NCBI GenBank assembly: GCA_038246785.1
Contig: JBBRVP010000004.1
Span: 1-64,000, forward strand
Length of the DNA: 64,000 bases
Direction: 5' to 3'
Source: JBBRVP01 sp038246785
GTDB taxonomy: Bacteria; Actinomycetota; Actinomycetes; Jiangellales; Jiangellaceae
Shown here: piece after piece, positions 42,106 to 50,990 of the stretch
Numbering within the stretch: the first letter of the stretch is position 1
Layout of the letters: each line of letters begins with the position of its first letter
Notes under the pieces: model-generated
Seen by the model: only the letters and a program-made list of their open reading frames with translations
The model's database searches: none
What the model was told of the DNA's origin: nothing
Made by a program: the position numbers and the translations under genes

Positions 42106-44088
42106 TCAGAGACCGAGCTCCGCCTCGAAGCCGCCGTGCTCGAGCCGCTGCTTCATCGTCACGAGGAAGCGCGCCGCGTCGGCCCCGTCGACCAGACGAT
42201 GGTCGTAGGTCAGCGCGAGATAGGCCATCTGGCGGATCGCGATGGAGTCGGCCCCGTCCTCGTCGGTGACCACCACCGGGCGCTTGACGACCGCGCCGGT
42301 GCCGAGGATCGCCACCTGCGGCTGGTTGATGATCGGCGTGTCGAACAGCGCACCCCGGCTGCCGGTGTTGGTGAGGGTGAAGGTCCCACCCGAGAGCTCG
42401 TCGGGGGTGATCTTGTTGGTGCGTGTGCGCTCGGCCAGGTCGGCGATCTTGCGGGCCAGCCCACCGATGTTGAGGTCGCCGGCGTCCCGGATCACCGGGA
42501 CCAGCAGACCGCGGTCGGTGTCGACGGCGACACCGAGGTGCTCGGCATCCGGGTAGGTGATGGTGCCCTGCTCGGAGTCGATCGTCGCGTTGACCTTGGG
42601 ATGGGCCTTCAACGCCTCGAGCGCCGCCTTGGCGAAGAACGGCAGGAACGACAGCTTCGCGCCCTCCCGCTTCTCGAAGTCGGGCTTGGCGCGGTTGCGG
42701 AGCCGGGCGACGGCGCTGACGTCGACCTCGACCACGGTGGTCAGCTGGGCCGACACCTGCAGCGACTCCACCATGCGGGAGGCGATCAGCCGGCGCAGCC
42801 GGCTCATCTTCTCCGTCGTGCCCCGCGCCTGAGCGGCGGCCGCCGCGGGCTGGCGGGCGGCCGGTGCGGTGGGTTGCGCGGCCTCCGCTGCTGGCTCGGC
42901 CTCGGCTGCCGGCCGGGCCTTGGCCTGCTCGGCCGCGGCGAGGACGTCCTGCTTGCGGACCCGGCCGCCGACCCCGCTGCCCTGCACGCTCGACAGGTCG
43001 ACGCCGTGCTCGGCGGCGAGCCGACGGACCAGCGGGGTGACGTATGTGGTGCCCTCGTCACCGCCGCCGGCCGCCGCCGACGAGGCCTTGGGGGCAGCGG
43101 GTGTCTCGGCCGGCTTCTCCGGCGGGCTCGGTGTCGCGACGGCGTCCCCGGCCGCCTCCTGGCGTTGAGGGGCGTCGGGCTGGGTGGAGGGGCCGGAGGT
43201 ACGCGCGGGCTCGGTCTTCTCCGCCGACTGGGCCTCCGCCTCTGCGTGCGAGGCCGCCTCGGCGCCGAGGTCCTCCGCTGCCGCCGGCGGGGCCTCCGAC
43301 TCGCTCGGCGGCTGCTCGGCCTGCTCGGCCTGCTCGGCCTGCTCGGCCGGAGCGGCCGCGGGGGGCGACCCAGCAGGCGCCTGCTGATCGGCGGACCCGA
43401 TGATGCCGAGGACGGTGCCGACCTCGACGGTCTCGTCCTCGCCGACCTTGATTTCCAGCAGGGTGCCGGCGGCGGGGGAGGGGAGCTCGGTGTCGACCTT
43501 GTCGGTGGAGACCTCGAGCAGCGGCTCGTCGGCCTCGACGGTGTCGCCGGGCTGCTTGAGCCAGCGGGTGACCGTGCCCTCGGTGACGCTCTCGCCGAGC
43601 GCCGGAAGGGTGACCGGCGTCGCGTCCCCGCCCGCCGCTTGCTGCTGCTGCGGCGCGGCCTGCTCGGGCTGCTTGCCCTGCTCGGGCTCCTGCTGCTGGT
43701 CCTCCGGCTCCCGCGACGCCGGCTGCTGCTCCTGCTCCTGCTGGCCGTCCTGCTCCTGCTCCGGTTGCTCCTGCTCCGGCTGGGAAGCGGCCGGCTGTTC
43801 CTCCTGCGGTGCTCCACCCCCGTCGCCACCGTCGCCCTCGCCGGACTCCGCGGGGTCGCCGACCAGCGCCAGGACGGTGCCGACCTCGACGGTCTCGTCC
43901 TCGCCGACCTTGATCTCCAGCAGGGTGCCGGCGGCGGGGGAGGGGAGCTCGGTGTCGACCTTGTCGGTGGAGACCTCGAGCAGCGGCTCGTCGGCCTCGA
44001 CGGTGTCGCCTGGCTGCTTGAGCCAGCGGGTGACCGTGCCCTCGGTGACGCTCTCGCCGAGCGCCGGAAGGGTGACGGGAGTCGCCAT
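42106..44088 (-). CDS. sucB: 2-oxoglutarate dehydrogenase E2 (dihydrolipoyl succinyltransferase), two lipoyl domains
   Basis: E2 core of a 2-oxoacid dehydrogenase, 660 residues. Two lipoyl domains (residues 1-75 and about 159-232) each carry the lipoylated Lys in EVSTDKVDTE. They are joined by a linker very rich in Gln, Glu and Pro. A second linker, a peripheral-subunit-binding domain (TPLVRRLAAEHGVDLSSVQG, GGRVRKQDVL) and the acyltransferase catalytic domain ending in the active-site TYDHRLVDGADAARFL follow. ATG 44088 is behind GAGGACC. The lpd gene is 61 nt upstream on the same strand. Actinobacterial complexes mix pyruvate and 2-oxoglutarate activities, so the acyl specificity is inferred from family usage. 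Confidence 0.92.
   Translation of the reverse strand: MATPVTLPALGESVTEGTVTRWLKQPGDTVEADEPLLEVSTDKVDTELPSPAAGTLLEIKVGEDETVEVGTVLALVGDPAESGEGDGGDGGGAPQEEQPAASQPEQEQPEQEQDGQQEQEQQPASREPEDQQQEPEQGKQPEQAAPQQQQAAGGDATPVTLPALGESVTEGTVTRWLKQPGDTVEADEPLLEVSTDKVDTELPSPAAGTLLEIKVGEDETVEVGTVLGIIGSADQQAPAGSPPAAAPAEQAEQAEQAEQPPSESEAPPAAAEDLGAEAASHAEAEAQSAEKTEPARTSGPSTQPDAPQRQEAAGDAVATPSPPEKPAETPAAPKASSAAAGGGDEGTTYVTPLVRRLAAEHGVDLSSVQGSGVGGRVRKQDVLAAAEQAKARPAAEAEPAAEAAQPTAPAARQPAAAAAQARGTTEKMSRLRRLIASRMVESLQVSAQLTTVVEVDVSAVARLRNRAKPDFEKREGAKLSFLPFFAKAALEALKAHPKVNATIDSEQGTITYPDAEHLGVAVDTDRGLLVPVIRDAGDLNIGGLARKIADLAERTRTNKITPDELSGGTFTLTNTGSRGALFDTPIINQPQVAILGTGAVVKRPVVVTDEDGADSIAIRQMAYLALTYDHRLVDGADAARFLVTMKQRLEHGGFEAELGL
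43409..44076 (-). repeat. 206-bp direct repeats encoding the two lipoyl domains
   Basis: The two lipoyl-domain coding segments, 43409-43614 and 43871-44076, are the same over 206 bp except for two synonymous differences (a T/C in the ATTTCC/ATCTCC position and a G/T in CCGGG/CCTGG). Protein sequence is identical across them. Such DNA identity points to recent duplication or ongoing gene conversion and makes the gene liable to gain or lose one domain. Confidence 0.85.
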
Positions 44089-44149
44089 GGAGGTCCTCTC
44101 CTGAGTGCGCGGGCTGGGTACGCGGGCGGATGGGCTCGGCAGCGCCGGG

Positions 44150-45544
44150 TCAGCCGTGCACGTGCAGCGGCTTGCCGGCAAGGGCGAGGTGAGCCTCGCC
44201 CACCGCCTCGGTCTGGGTCGGGTGGGCGTGCACGAGCTGGGCGACGTCGCCGGGGTAGGCCTCCCAGTTGTAGATCAGCTGCGCTTCGGCGACGAGCTCG
44301 CCGACCCGGGCGCCGACCATGTGGATCCCCAGGACGGGCCCGTCCTTTTCGCGGACGACCTTGACGAAGCCGGCCGTCTTGAGGATCTGGCTCTTGCCGT
44401 TGCCCGCCAGGTCGTACTGCAGCGTTTCGACCTTGTCCGCGCCGAGTCGCTCGACGGCCTGCGCCTCGCTGTAGCCGACGGAGGCGACCTCCGGCTCGGA
44501 GTAGGTCACGCGGGGGATGCCGGCCTCGTCGATGGGGGCGGGCGCCACGCCGGCGATCTCCTCGGCGACGAAGATGCCCTGCTGGAAGCCGCGGTGCGCC
44601 AGCTGCAGGCCGGGGACGATGTCGCCGACCGCGTAGACGCCGTCGACGTTGGTGCGCAGCCGCTCGTCGACGGTGACGAACCCGCGCTCCATGGCCACGC
44701 CCACCTCCTCGTAGCCCAATCCGTCGGTGGTCGGGCCGCGACCGACGGCCACGAGGAGCAGCTCGGCCTCGATCGGGTCGGCCCCTTCCAGGGCGACCCG
44801 CACGCCGCCCTCGTTGGTGTGCTCGACGCCGGCGAACCGCACCCCCGTCTTGAAGGCGATCTTGCGGCGGCGGAAGGCTCGCTCCAGCGCCTTGCTGCAC
44901 GCCTCGTCCTCGGCCGGGACGAGCCGGGGGAGCGCCTCGACGATCGTGACCTCGGCGCCGAAGGAGCGCCACACGCTGGCGAACTCCACGCCGATGACCC
45001 CGCCGCCGAGCACGACGACGCTGGACGGCACGCGGTCGAGCAGGAGCGCCTCGTACGAGGAGATCACCCGCTCACCGTCGATCTCCAGGCCGGGCAGGGT
45101 GCGGGCGTAGGAGCCCGAGGCGAGCACGACGTGCCGCCCGGTCAGCCGGCGGCCGTCGACCTCGACGGCGTCCGGTGCGACCAAGCGTCCGGAGCCCTCC
45201 ACCAACGTGATCTTGCGTGCCTTGACCAGGCCTTGCAGCCCCTTGTACAGCCGGGCGACGACGCCGTCCTTGTAGGAGTTGACCCCGGGCATGTCGATGG
45301 CCTCGAACGAGGCCTTGACGCCGAACTGCTCGCTCTCCCGGGTGGAGTCGGCCACCTCGGCGGCGTGCAGCAGCGCCTTGGTCGGGATGCAGCCGTAGTG
45401 CAAGCAGGTGCCGCCGACCTTGTCCTTCTCGACCATCGCCACCGACATGCCGAGCTCGGCGGCGCGGAAGGCGCAGGCGTAGCCGCCGCTGCCGGCGCCG
45501 AGGATGACGAGGTCGTAGGTGTCCTGGTCCGCCGTGTCCGCCAC
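44150..45544 (-). CDS. lpdA: Dihydrolipoyl dehydrogenase (E3)
   Basis: E3 reoxidises dihydrolipoyl groups on E2 with NAD+. The 464-residue flavoprotein has the FAD motif LVILGAGSGGYACA, the redox-active disulfide GGTCLHYGCIPTKAL, the NAD motif VVVLGGGVIGVEFASV, ANGDI-like YAVGDIVPG, and the C-terminal catalytic His-Glu in VHAHPTQTE. GTG 45544 is chosen, with AGGGAG upstream, giving MADTADQDTYDL; longer upstream frames are not family-like. It is transcribed toward sucB, 61 nt apart, and probably co-transcribed. Confidence 0.95.
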   Translation of the reverse strand: MADTADQDTYDLVILGAGSGGYACAFRAAELGMSVAMVEKDKVGGTCLHYGCIPTKALLHAAEVADSTRESEQFGVKASFEAIDMPGVNSYKDGVVARLYKGLQGLVKARKITLVEGSGRLVAPDAVEVDGRRLTGRHVVLASGSYARTLPGLEIDGERVISSYEALLLDRVPSSVVVLGGGVIGVEFASVWRSFGAEVTIVEALPRLVPAEDEACSKALERAFRRRKIAFKTGVRFAGVEHTNEGGVRVALEGADPIEAELLLVAVGRGPTTDGLGYEEVGVAMERGFVTVDERLRTNVDGVYAVGDIVPGLQLAHRGFQQGIFVAEEIAGVAPAPIDEAGIPRVTYSEPEVASVGYSEAQAVERLGADKVETLQYDLAGNGKSQILKTAGFVKVVREKDGPVLGIHMVGARVGELVAEAQLIYNWEAYPGDVAQLVHAHPTQTEAVGEAHLALAGKPLHVHG

Positions 45545-45796
45545 CGTCGCTCCCTTGCGAGGTCCGTGCGCCACTGTCATCTCGGCGGTCCGGTGCCGAG
45601 GCGAGCCCGAGCCACCGCCCGCATCCTTCCACCCGGTCGGGCCGGGGAAGCAACAGGGAGCGCGCCCGCCGAAACGTCCGCGGCTCGCCTTCCGGCGCGA
45701 TCCGGGCTGGCATCCTGCGCGAAGGCACTCGGCGCGTCGACGCGGCGTTGTCGGGAGAGCCCGAGTCAGTCCAGTCCTCGTCTCGAAGGAGTCCTC

Positions 45797-46117
45797 GTGC
45801 GGTGGTTGCGCCGACGCCCCGCGTCCACCAGCTCGCTGGACCGCTCGGCCGGCCGCGAGGACCGCCGTCACCTCGAGGAGTGGACCCGCTCCCGGCGGGG
45901 GGTGGAGGCGTTCGTCGAGCCCCCGACGGCGGTCACTTCGACGACCGTGGTCCTCGTCGCCCACGACGGTGAGTGGACGCGCCGCCGCGTCCCGGATGCG
46001 CGCGCTGCGCACGACCTGGCTCACCGGCTGGGCATCCCCGCCTATGACGCCCAGGTCGTCGGCTACCCGCAGCGGATGCGCGACTGGACCCGGCGCCGCG
46101 CGGCCGAGGAAGGCTGA
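45797..46117 (+). CDS. Small conserved actinobacterial protein
   Basis: The 106-residue protein starts VRWLRRRP at GTG 45797 with AAGGAG 6 nt upstream. It contains DRRHLEEWTRSRRGVEAFVE, TTVVLVAHDGEWTRRRVPD and LGIPAYDAQVVGYPQRMRDW. This reads as a small alpha/beta protein and, from memory, is conserved near lpd and pepA in actinobacteria, usually annotated hypothetical. It is divergent from lpd and convergent with pepA. Confidence 0.75.
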   Translation: MRWLRRRPASTSSLDRSAGREDRRHLEEWTRSRRGVEAFVEPPTAVTSTTVVLVAHDGEWTRRRVPDARAAHDLAHRLGIPAYDAQVVGYPQRMRDWTRRRAAEEG

Positions 46118-46162
46118 GGCGGCGCACCCGCACTCGGCGGTTAAGAAGGGGGGCCAGAACTC

Positions 46163-47659
46163 TCAGGTGAGCCGGCCCTCAGCGGCGGCCTCAGCGAGCG
46201 CGACGAGCGTGCGTACGGCCGCGCCGGTGCCGCCCTTGGGGGTGTAGTCGTGCGGAGCCTCCGAGTTGAACGACGGGCCGGCCATGTCGAGGTGCGCCCA
46301 GCGGTGCCCCGGGGGCACGAACTCTCGCAGGAAGAGCCCCGCCTGCAACCCGCCGCCCCAGCGGTCGCCGACGTTGGCGATGTCGGCGACCGGCGAGTCC
46401 AGCTTCTCGCGCAGCTCCTCGGGCAGCGGCAGCGGCCACACCTGCTCGCCTGCCCGCGCGGCGGAGGCGACGACCGACTCGCGGAGGGCGTCGTCGTTGC
46501 CCATCACCCCGGCCACGCGGGGACCCAGCGCCACCACCACGGCGCCGGTGAGCGTGGCGACGTCGATGATGGCATCGACCCCGTCCTCCCCGGCACGCAC
46601 GATCGCATCGGCCAGCACCAGCCGGCCCTCCGCGTCGGTGTTGAGCACCTCGACCGTCCTCCCGCCGTAGGCCCGGTAGACGTCGGACGGCCGCTGCGCC
46701 GTGCCCGAGGGCATGTTCTCGGCGAGCGCCGCGTAGGCGACGATCTCCACCGGCAGGCCCAGCCGGGCGATGGCGGCGGTGGCGCTGACGACGGCCGCCG
46801 CGCCGGCCATGTCGCACTTCATCGTGAGCATGCCCTCGGAGGTCTTGATCGACAGGCCGCCGGAGTCGAAGGTGATGCCCTTGCCGACGTACGCCAGCTT
46901 CGCGACCGGCTTGCGGGGGCGGTGCACGAGGCGCACCAGCCGCGGCGGGTGGGTCGAGCCCTGGCCCACGGCCAGGATGCCGCCGTAGCCGTCCTTGCGC
47001 AGCGCGGCCTCGTCGAGCACCTCGTGCGAGAGCCCGGACTCCTTGGCCAGCGCACTTGCCAGCGTCGCGAAGGCCTCCGGTGTGAGGTCGTTGGGCGCCA
47101 TGTTGACCCAGTCGCGCGCGGTGTTGACCGCGGCGGCGACCTGGCGGGCGGCCTCGACGGAGGTCGCGACGGCCTTGTCGCGCGACCGGGCGGCGAGCAG
47201 CGTCACCTCCGCGACCGGCGACTTGCCGGTGTCGGACTTGTAGGCGTTGAAGGCGTACGCGCCGAGCAGCGCTCCCTCGGCGACGGCGCGGGCGGACGTG
47301 GCGTCGCGGACCGGGAGGGCGAGGCCGACCGTGTGCACGCCGGCCAGAGCGCGCACCGCGGTCCCGGCGGCCCGGCGCAGCCGCTCGGGGTCGCCGGCGG
47401 TGGCCGCCTCGCCGAGCCCGACGACAGCCAGCACCGGTGCGCGCAGGGCGCCGGCGGTCGGGAGCTTGGTGACCGTCCCGGGCCGCGTTTCGGCGCCGAG
47501 GGCGGTGAGCGCGTTGAGGACGTCGCGGCCCATCGCGGCCTCGACGGCATCGCCGCCCGCCGCGAAGGCCAGCCGTCCGCCGTCGTCCACGACCCCGACG
47601 ACGAGTGCGTCGACCTTGAGGCGGTCGGGTCGCGAGCTGCTCAGGCTGATCGTGGTCAC
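46163..47659 (-). CDS. pepA: Leucyl aminopeptidase (M17)
   Basis: This cytoplasmic, dizinc, hexameric aminopeptidase releases N-terminal amino acids. The 498 residues include the metal/catalytic segment VGKGITFDSGGLSIK, the second motif MKCDMAGAAAV, and the M17 signature NTDAEGRL with the following VLADAI. GTG 47659 has GAGGAG upstream. It lies just downstream of the cobalamin operon on the same strand (75-nt gap after cobS is on the other side, upstream of pepA) and may receive read-through. Confidence 0.95.
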   Translation of the reverse strand: MTTISLSSSRPDRLKVDALVVGVVDDGGRLAFAAGGDAVEAAMGRDVLNALTALGAETRPGTVTKLPTAGALRAPVLAVVGLGEAATAGDPERLRRAAGTAVRALAGVHTVGLALPVRDATSARAVAEGALLGAYAFNAYKSDTGKSPVAEVTLLAARSRDKAVATSVEAARQVAAAVNTARDWVNMAPNDLTPEAFATLASALAKESGLSHEVLDEAALRKDGYGGILAVGQGSTHPPRLVRLVHRPRKPVAKLAYVGKGITFDSGGLSIKTSEGMLTMKCDMAGAAAVVSATAAIARLGLPVEIVAYAALAENMPSGTAQRPSDVYRAYGGRTVEVLNTDAEGRLVLADAIVRAGEDGVDAIIDVATLTGAVVVALGPRVAGVMGNDDALRESVVASAARAGEQVWPLPLPEELREKLDSPVADIANVGDRWGGGLQAGLFLREFVPPGHRWAHLDMAGPSFNSEAPHDYTPKGGTGAAVRTLVALAEAAAEGRLT

Positions 47660-47734
47660 GCTTCTCCTCGCGTCGTCGCGGCGCCGCCCGGTGAGGGCGG
47701 CGGGGTAGCCGCTCGGGCGGGGGTTGGCCGGATG

Positions 47735-48556
47735 CTACGTCGGCCAGTGCCAGGCTGCGGCGCCCAGGTCGGGGGAGAGCGCCAGCACGAGCAACACGGT
47801 GGTCGTCGCGGTCTCGACGAGGGCGCCGAGCACGTCGCCGGTGATGCCGCCGAAGCGGCGTACGCAGCGGCCCAGCAGCCCCCCCGCCGTCAGCATGCCG
47901 AGGGCCGCCGCCAGCAGCTGCTGCACGGGGCGGGCATCGACGTCGAGCAGCGCCCACCCGGCGGCCACTGCGAGCGGGACCGCCGCCACGACCAGCGCAG
48001 CCGGTCGTGGCAGGCAGCCGGCGAAGGCGGCGCCGAGACCGTCGGGCCGCGCGGCGGGCACGCCACTGGTGCAGGCCAGTGCCGCGGCGGCCCGACCGGT
48101 CGTGACCGCGAGCACGAGGGCGCCGGTCGCCTCGTGCTCGCCGGTGACCCGGTCGAGGGCCAGCACCTGCAGGAGGAGGACGAGGACGAGGGCCACGACG
48201 GCGAAGGAGCCGGTGTGCGGGTCGCGCATCGCGGCGAGCGCCGCGGCGCGCCCCCGGCGTACGCCCAGGCCGTCGACGGTGTCGGCGAGCCCGTCGAGGT
48301 GGACCGCCCGGGTGGCAAGAGCCAGCGCGCCGACCGTGACTGCCGAGGCGAGCAGGTACCCGTGGCCGCCGCCCTCGAGCAGCCGGCCGGCGAGGTGCAC
48401 CGCGGCAGCCGCCAGCCCCAACGCCACTCCGACGACGGGCGCCAGCAGCAGCGCTGCGCGGGCGGCGGCGCGGTCGACGGTCCGCGGCGCGGGCAACGGC
48501 AGCGCCGTGAACGTGCCGAACGCCAGGCGTACGCCGTCGCCGAGCGCTGCCCTCAC
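47735..48556 (-). CDS. cobS: Adenosylcobinamide-GDP ribazoletransferase (cobalamin synthase)
   Basis: CobS is the membrane enzyme joining adenosylcobinamide-GDP to alpha-ribazole in the last step of cobalamin assembly. The 273-residue protein is hydrophobic throughout and carries the signature HLDGLADTVDGLG with MRDPHTGSFAVV. GTG 48556 overlaps the cobT stop (GTGA), so translation is coupled. It is the last gene of the riboswitch-led operon. Confidence 0.93.
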   Translation of the reverse strand: MRAALGDGVRLAFGTFTALPLPAPRTVDRAAARAALLLAPVVGVALGLAAAAVHLAGRLLEGGGHGYLLASAVTVGALALATRAVHLDGLADTVDGLGVRRGRAAALAAMRDPHTGSFAVVALVLVLLLQVLALDRVTGEHEATGALVLAVTTGRAAAALACTSGVPAARPDGLGAAFAGCLPRPAALVVAAVPLAVAAGWALLDVDARPVQQLLAAALGMLTAGGLLGRCVRRFGGITGDVLGALVETATTTVLLVLALSPDLGAAAWHWPT

Positions 48557-49638
48557 CCGGGGACCACGTCGTCGAGTGCGGCCATCCGGGTCATCAGGAG
48601 CGCCGCCGCCCGCAGCGCCGGGACGGCCATCAGCGCCCCGGTGCCCTCGCCCAGCCGCATGCCGAGATCCAGGACGGGGCTCAGTGCGAGCCGTTCGAGC
48701 GCCTTGGCCTGCGCCGGCTCGGGGGAGCGGTGACCAGCCACCCACCAGCGCGGCGCCCGGTAGGCGACCCGCTGCGCGATCAGTGCGGCCGCCGTGACGA
48801 CGACGCCGTCGAGCACCACCGGCGTACGCCGGGCGGCGGCCTCGACGAGGAAGCCCGCCATCGCGGCGATGTCAGCGCCCGCGACGGCGGCCAGCAGGGC
48901 GATCCGGTCGCTGATCAGCGGCCGGCCGCGCCGGGCCGCGTCGCGTACGGCAGCGGCCTTGCGCATCCAGGCGAGGTCGTCGATGCCGGTGCCGCGCCCG
49001 ACGACCTCGACCACGTCCGAGCGGGTCAGCAGCGCGGTGAGCACGGCGGCCGGCGTGGTGTTGCCGATGCCGAGGTCGCCGAGCACGAGCAGGTCGGCCC
49101 CGGAGTCGACCTCCTCCGCGGCCAGCGCCACGCCGACGGCGAAGGCCAGCTCGGCCTCCGCGCGGGTCAGCGCGTCCTCGCGGTCCAGCCGCCCGCTGCC
49201 GCGGCGCACCTTGACCGCTCCCACGTCCGGCGGCAGGCCGGCGAGGTCGTCGTCCACCGCGAGGTCGACGACCCGGACGGTGGCGCCGACCACCTCGGCC
49301 AGAACGTTGACGGCGGCGCCGCCGACGCTGGCGGTGCGCACCATGGCCGGGGTGACCGCGGCCGGGTAGGCGGAGACCCCGGCGGCGGTGATGCCGTGGT
49401 CGCCGGCGACCACCACCACACGTACCCGCTCCAGCGGCCGGGTCGGACACCGGCCCTGGCAGCCGGCCAGCCACACGGCCAGCTCCTCGAGGCGTCCCAG
49501 CGAGCCGGGAGGCTTGGCCAGCCGGTCGAGCGCGGCCTGCGCGTCGGTGCGCGCCTGCTCGTCGGGCAGCCCGACCCGGTCGCCGAGGGCGGCGAGGTCG
49601 ACGGGCTCGGGCACCGGGCGAGGGTAGCGACCGTTCAC
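48553..49638 (-). CDS. cobT: Nicotinate-nucleotide-dimethylbenzimidazole phosphoribosyltransferase
   Basis: CobT activates dimethylbenzimidazole to alpha-ribazole phosphate. The 361 residues show LAKPPGSLGRLEELAVWLA, VVVVAGDHGITAAGVSAYP, LLVLGDLGIGNTTPAAV and a C-terminal LDLGMRLGEGTGAL, where the catalytic Glu is located. GTG 49638 overlaps the stop of the upstream fusion gene by 4 nt. Confidence 0.94.
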   Translation of the reverse strand: MNGRYPRPVPEPVDLAALGDRVGLPDEQARTDAQAALDRLAKPPGSLGRLEELAVWLAGCQGRCPTRPLERVRVVVVAGDHGITAAGVSAYPAAVTPAMVRTASVGGAAVNVLAEVVGATVRVVDLAVDDDLAGLPPDVGAVKVRRGSGRLDREDALTRAEAELAFAVGVALAAEEVDSGADLLVLGDLGIGNTTPAAVLTALLTRSDVVEVVGRGTGIDDLAWMRKAAAVRDAARRGRPLISDRIALLAAVAGADIAAMAGFLVEAAARRTPVVLDGVVVTAAALIAQRVAYRAPRWWVAGHRSPEPAQAKALERLALSPVLDLGMRLGEGTGALMAVPALRAAALLMTRMAALDDVVPG

Positions 49639-50990
49639 AGCGTGACGACGCGTCCGGCGACGACGAGCCGGACGTCCTCGCTCTCGGCGGCGAGCGCGGC
49701 GTTGAGCCGACCGAGGGCGTCGCGGAACACCCGGCCGGACACGGCGCCGGGTACCACCCCCGAGCCCACCTCGTTGCTCACCGCGACGACGCGGCGCGGG
49801 GTGGCCCGCCACGCTGCGACCAGTGCGCGGCAGCCGGCTTCGACGGCGTCGGACGCCCCGGGCCGCTCCGCCCAGGTGCCGCTGCGATCGAGCAGGTCGG
49901 CCAGCCACAGGGTCAGGCAGTCGACGAGCAGCGGAGCGCCATGCCTGCGCAGCACCGGCTCGAGGTTGGTGGTCTCCACCGTCTGCCACCCGGCCGGCCG
50001 GCGGGCGCGGTGGGCTGCCACCCGCTCGACCCACTCGAGGTCGTCCGTCCGCTCGCCGGCGGTCGCGACGTAGCAGACCATCGGCTCGGCCGCGAGCAAC
50101 CGCTCGGCCTCCCGGCTCTTGCCGGAGCGCGCACCGCCGAGCACGAGCGTGCGCCGCGGTGCCGCCGGCGGCGGTACGGCCTCCGGCGCCGTGCCGCCGA
50201 GCCGGAACAGCGTCGCGTCGGGGTGGACCTCGGCGCCCCAGCCGGCCAGCCGACGGGCGAGCTCGGGAGCCGGCGGGTTGCGGTGGCCCAGGTGCACCGC
50301 GACCACACGCGTCGCCGGCGTGACCGCGCCGTGCCGACGCAGCACGGCGAGCGTCTGCGGGAACGTCTCCAGGTCGAGGTGGCCGGTGCCGTGGTCGGTG
50401 ACGTCGCCGAAGGTCTCCTCGAGCAGGACGAGGTCGTAGGCCCGCGCGGTGACGGCCTCGAGAGCGGCGGCCGGCAGCGGGCCGGTGTCGGTGGCGTACA
50501 GGACCCGGGGCCCGGCCGCGGTGGTGACGTCCCAGAGCAGCGTCTCCCGCTCGTGGGCCGCGGCGAGAGCGCGCACGAGGTCGCCCCCGGCGGTCTCGAA
50601 GACGTCGCCGGGACCCACCGCCTGCAGGCGTACGGGGTCATCGGCCCCGACCCAGGCCTTGCACGCTTCGATCGCCGGGGCGGGCCCGAGCACGTCCAGC
50701 GGCGTCCGCTCGCCGGCCCACCGGCGCCACAGCAGCGCCGCGGGGCCGAGGTGGTCCGGGTGGTCGTGGGTGAGCAGCAGGGTGCGGACGTCGGCCAGCG
50801 ACCGGCCGGCGCGCAGCGCGGCGCGCGGCGTCTCCGGCCCGCAGTCGAGCAGCAACCGGTCGTCGACGAGCGCCGCGGTCTGGCCGCGCACCTCCCCGCG
50901 AGCGAGGGCCGTGGCGCAGGAGGCGCAGCGGCAGAAGGGGTTGGGCCAGCCGTCGGCGGCACCCGTGCCGAGCAGCAGGACCTCGGTCAC
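49635..50990 (-). CDS. cobU: Fusion of metallo-beta-lactamase-fold hydrolase and CobU (adenosylcobinamide kinase/guanylyltransferase)
   Basis: The 451-residue protein has two domains. Residues about 1-265 are an MBL-fold hydrolase of PhnP-like type with the metal motif LLTHDHPDHLG and a CRCASC zinc-like N-terminal cysteine pair. Residues about 275-451 are CobU, with P-loop LVLGGARSGKSREAERLL, VDCLTLWLADLL and VSNEVGSGVVP. CobU phosphorylates and guanylylates adenosylcobinamide. I infer that the MBL part may hydrolyse a phosphoester of the pathway, for example alpha-ribazole phosphate, since no cobC is in the operon. GTG 50990 overlaps the stop of the transporter gene upstream. Confidence 0.9.
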   Translation of the reverse strand: MTEVLLLGTGAADGWPNPFCRCASCATALARGEVRGQTAALVDDRLLLDCGPETPRAALRAGRSLADVRTLLLTHDHPDHLGPAALLWRRWAGERTPLDVLGPAPAIEACKAWVGADDPVRLQAVGPGDVFETAGGDLVRALAAAHERETLLWDVTTAAGPRVLYATDTGPLPAAALEAVTARAYDLVLLEETFGDVTDHGTGHLDLETFPQTLAVLRRHGAVTPATRVVAVHLGHRNPPAPELARRLAGWGAEVHPDATLFRLGGTAPEAVPPPAAPRRTLVLGGARSGKSREAERLLAAEPMVCYVATAGERTDDLEWVERVAAHRARRPAGWQTVETTNLEPVLRRHGAPLLVDCLTLWLADLLDRSGTWAERPGASDAVEAGCRALVAAWRATPRRVVAVSNEVGSGVVPGAVSGRVFRDALGRLNAALAAESEDVRLVVAGRVVTL

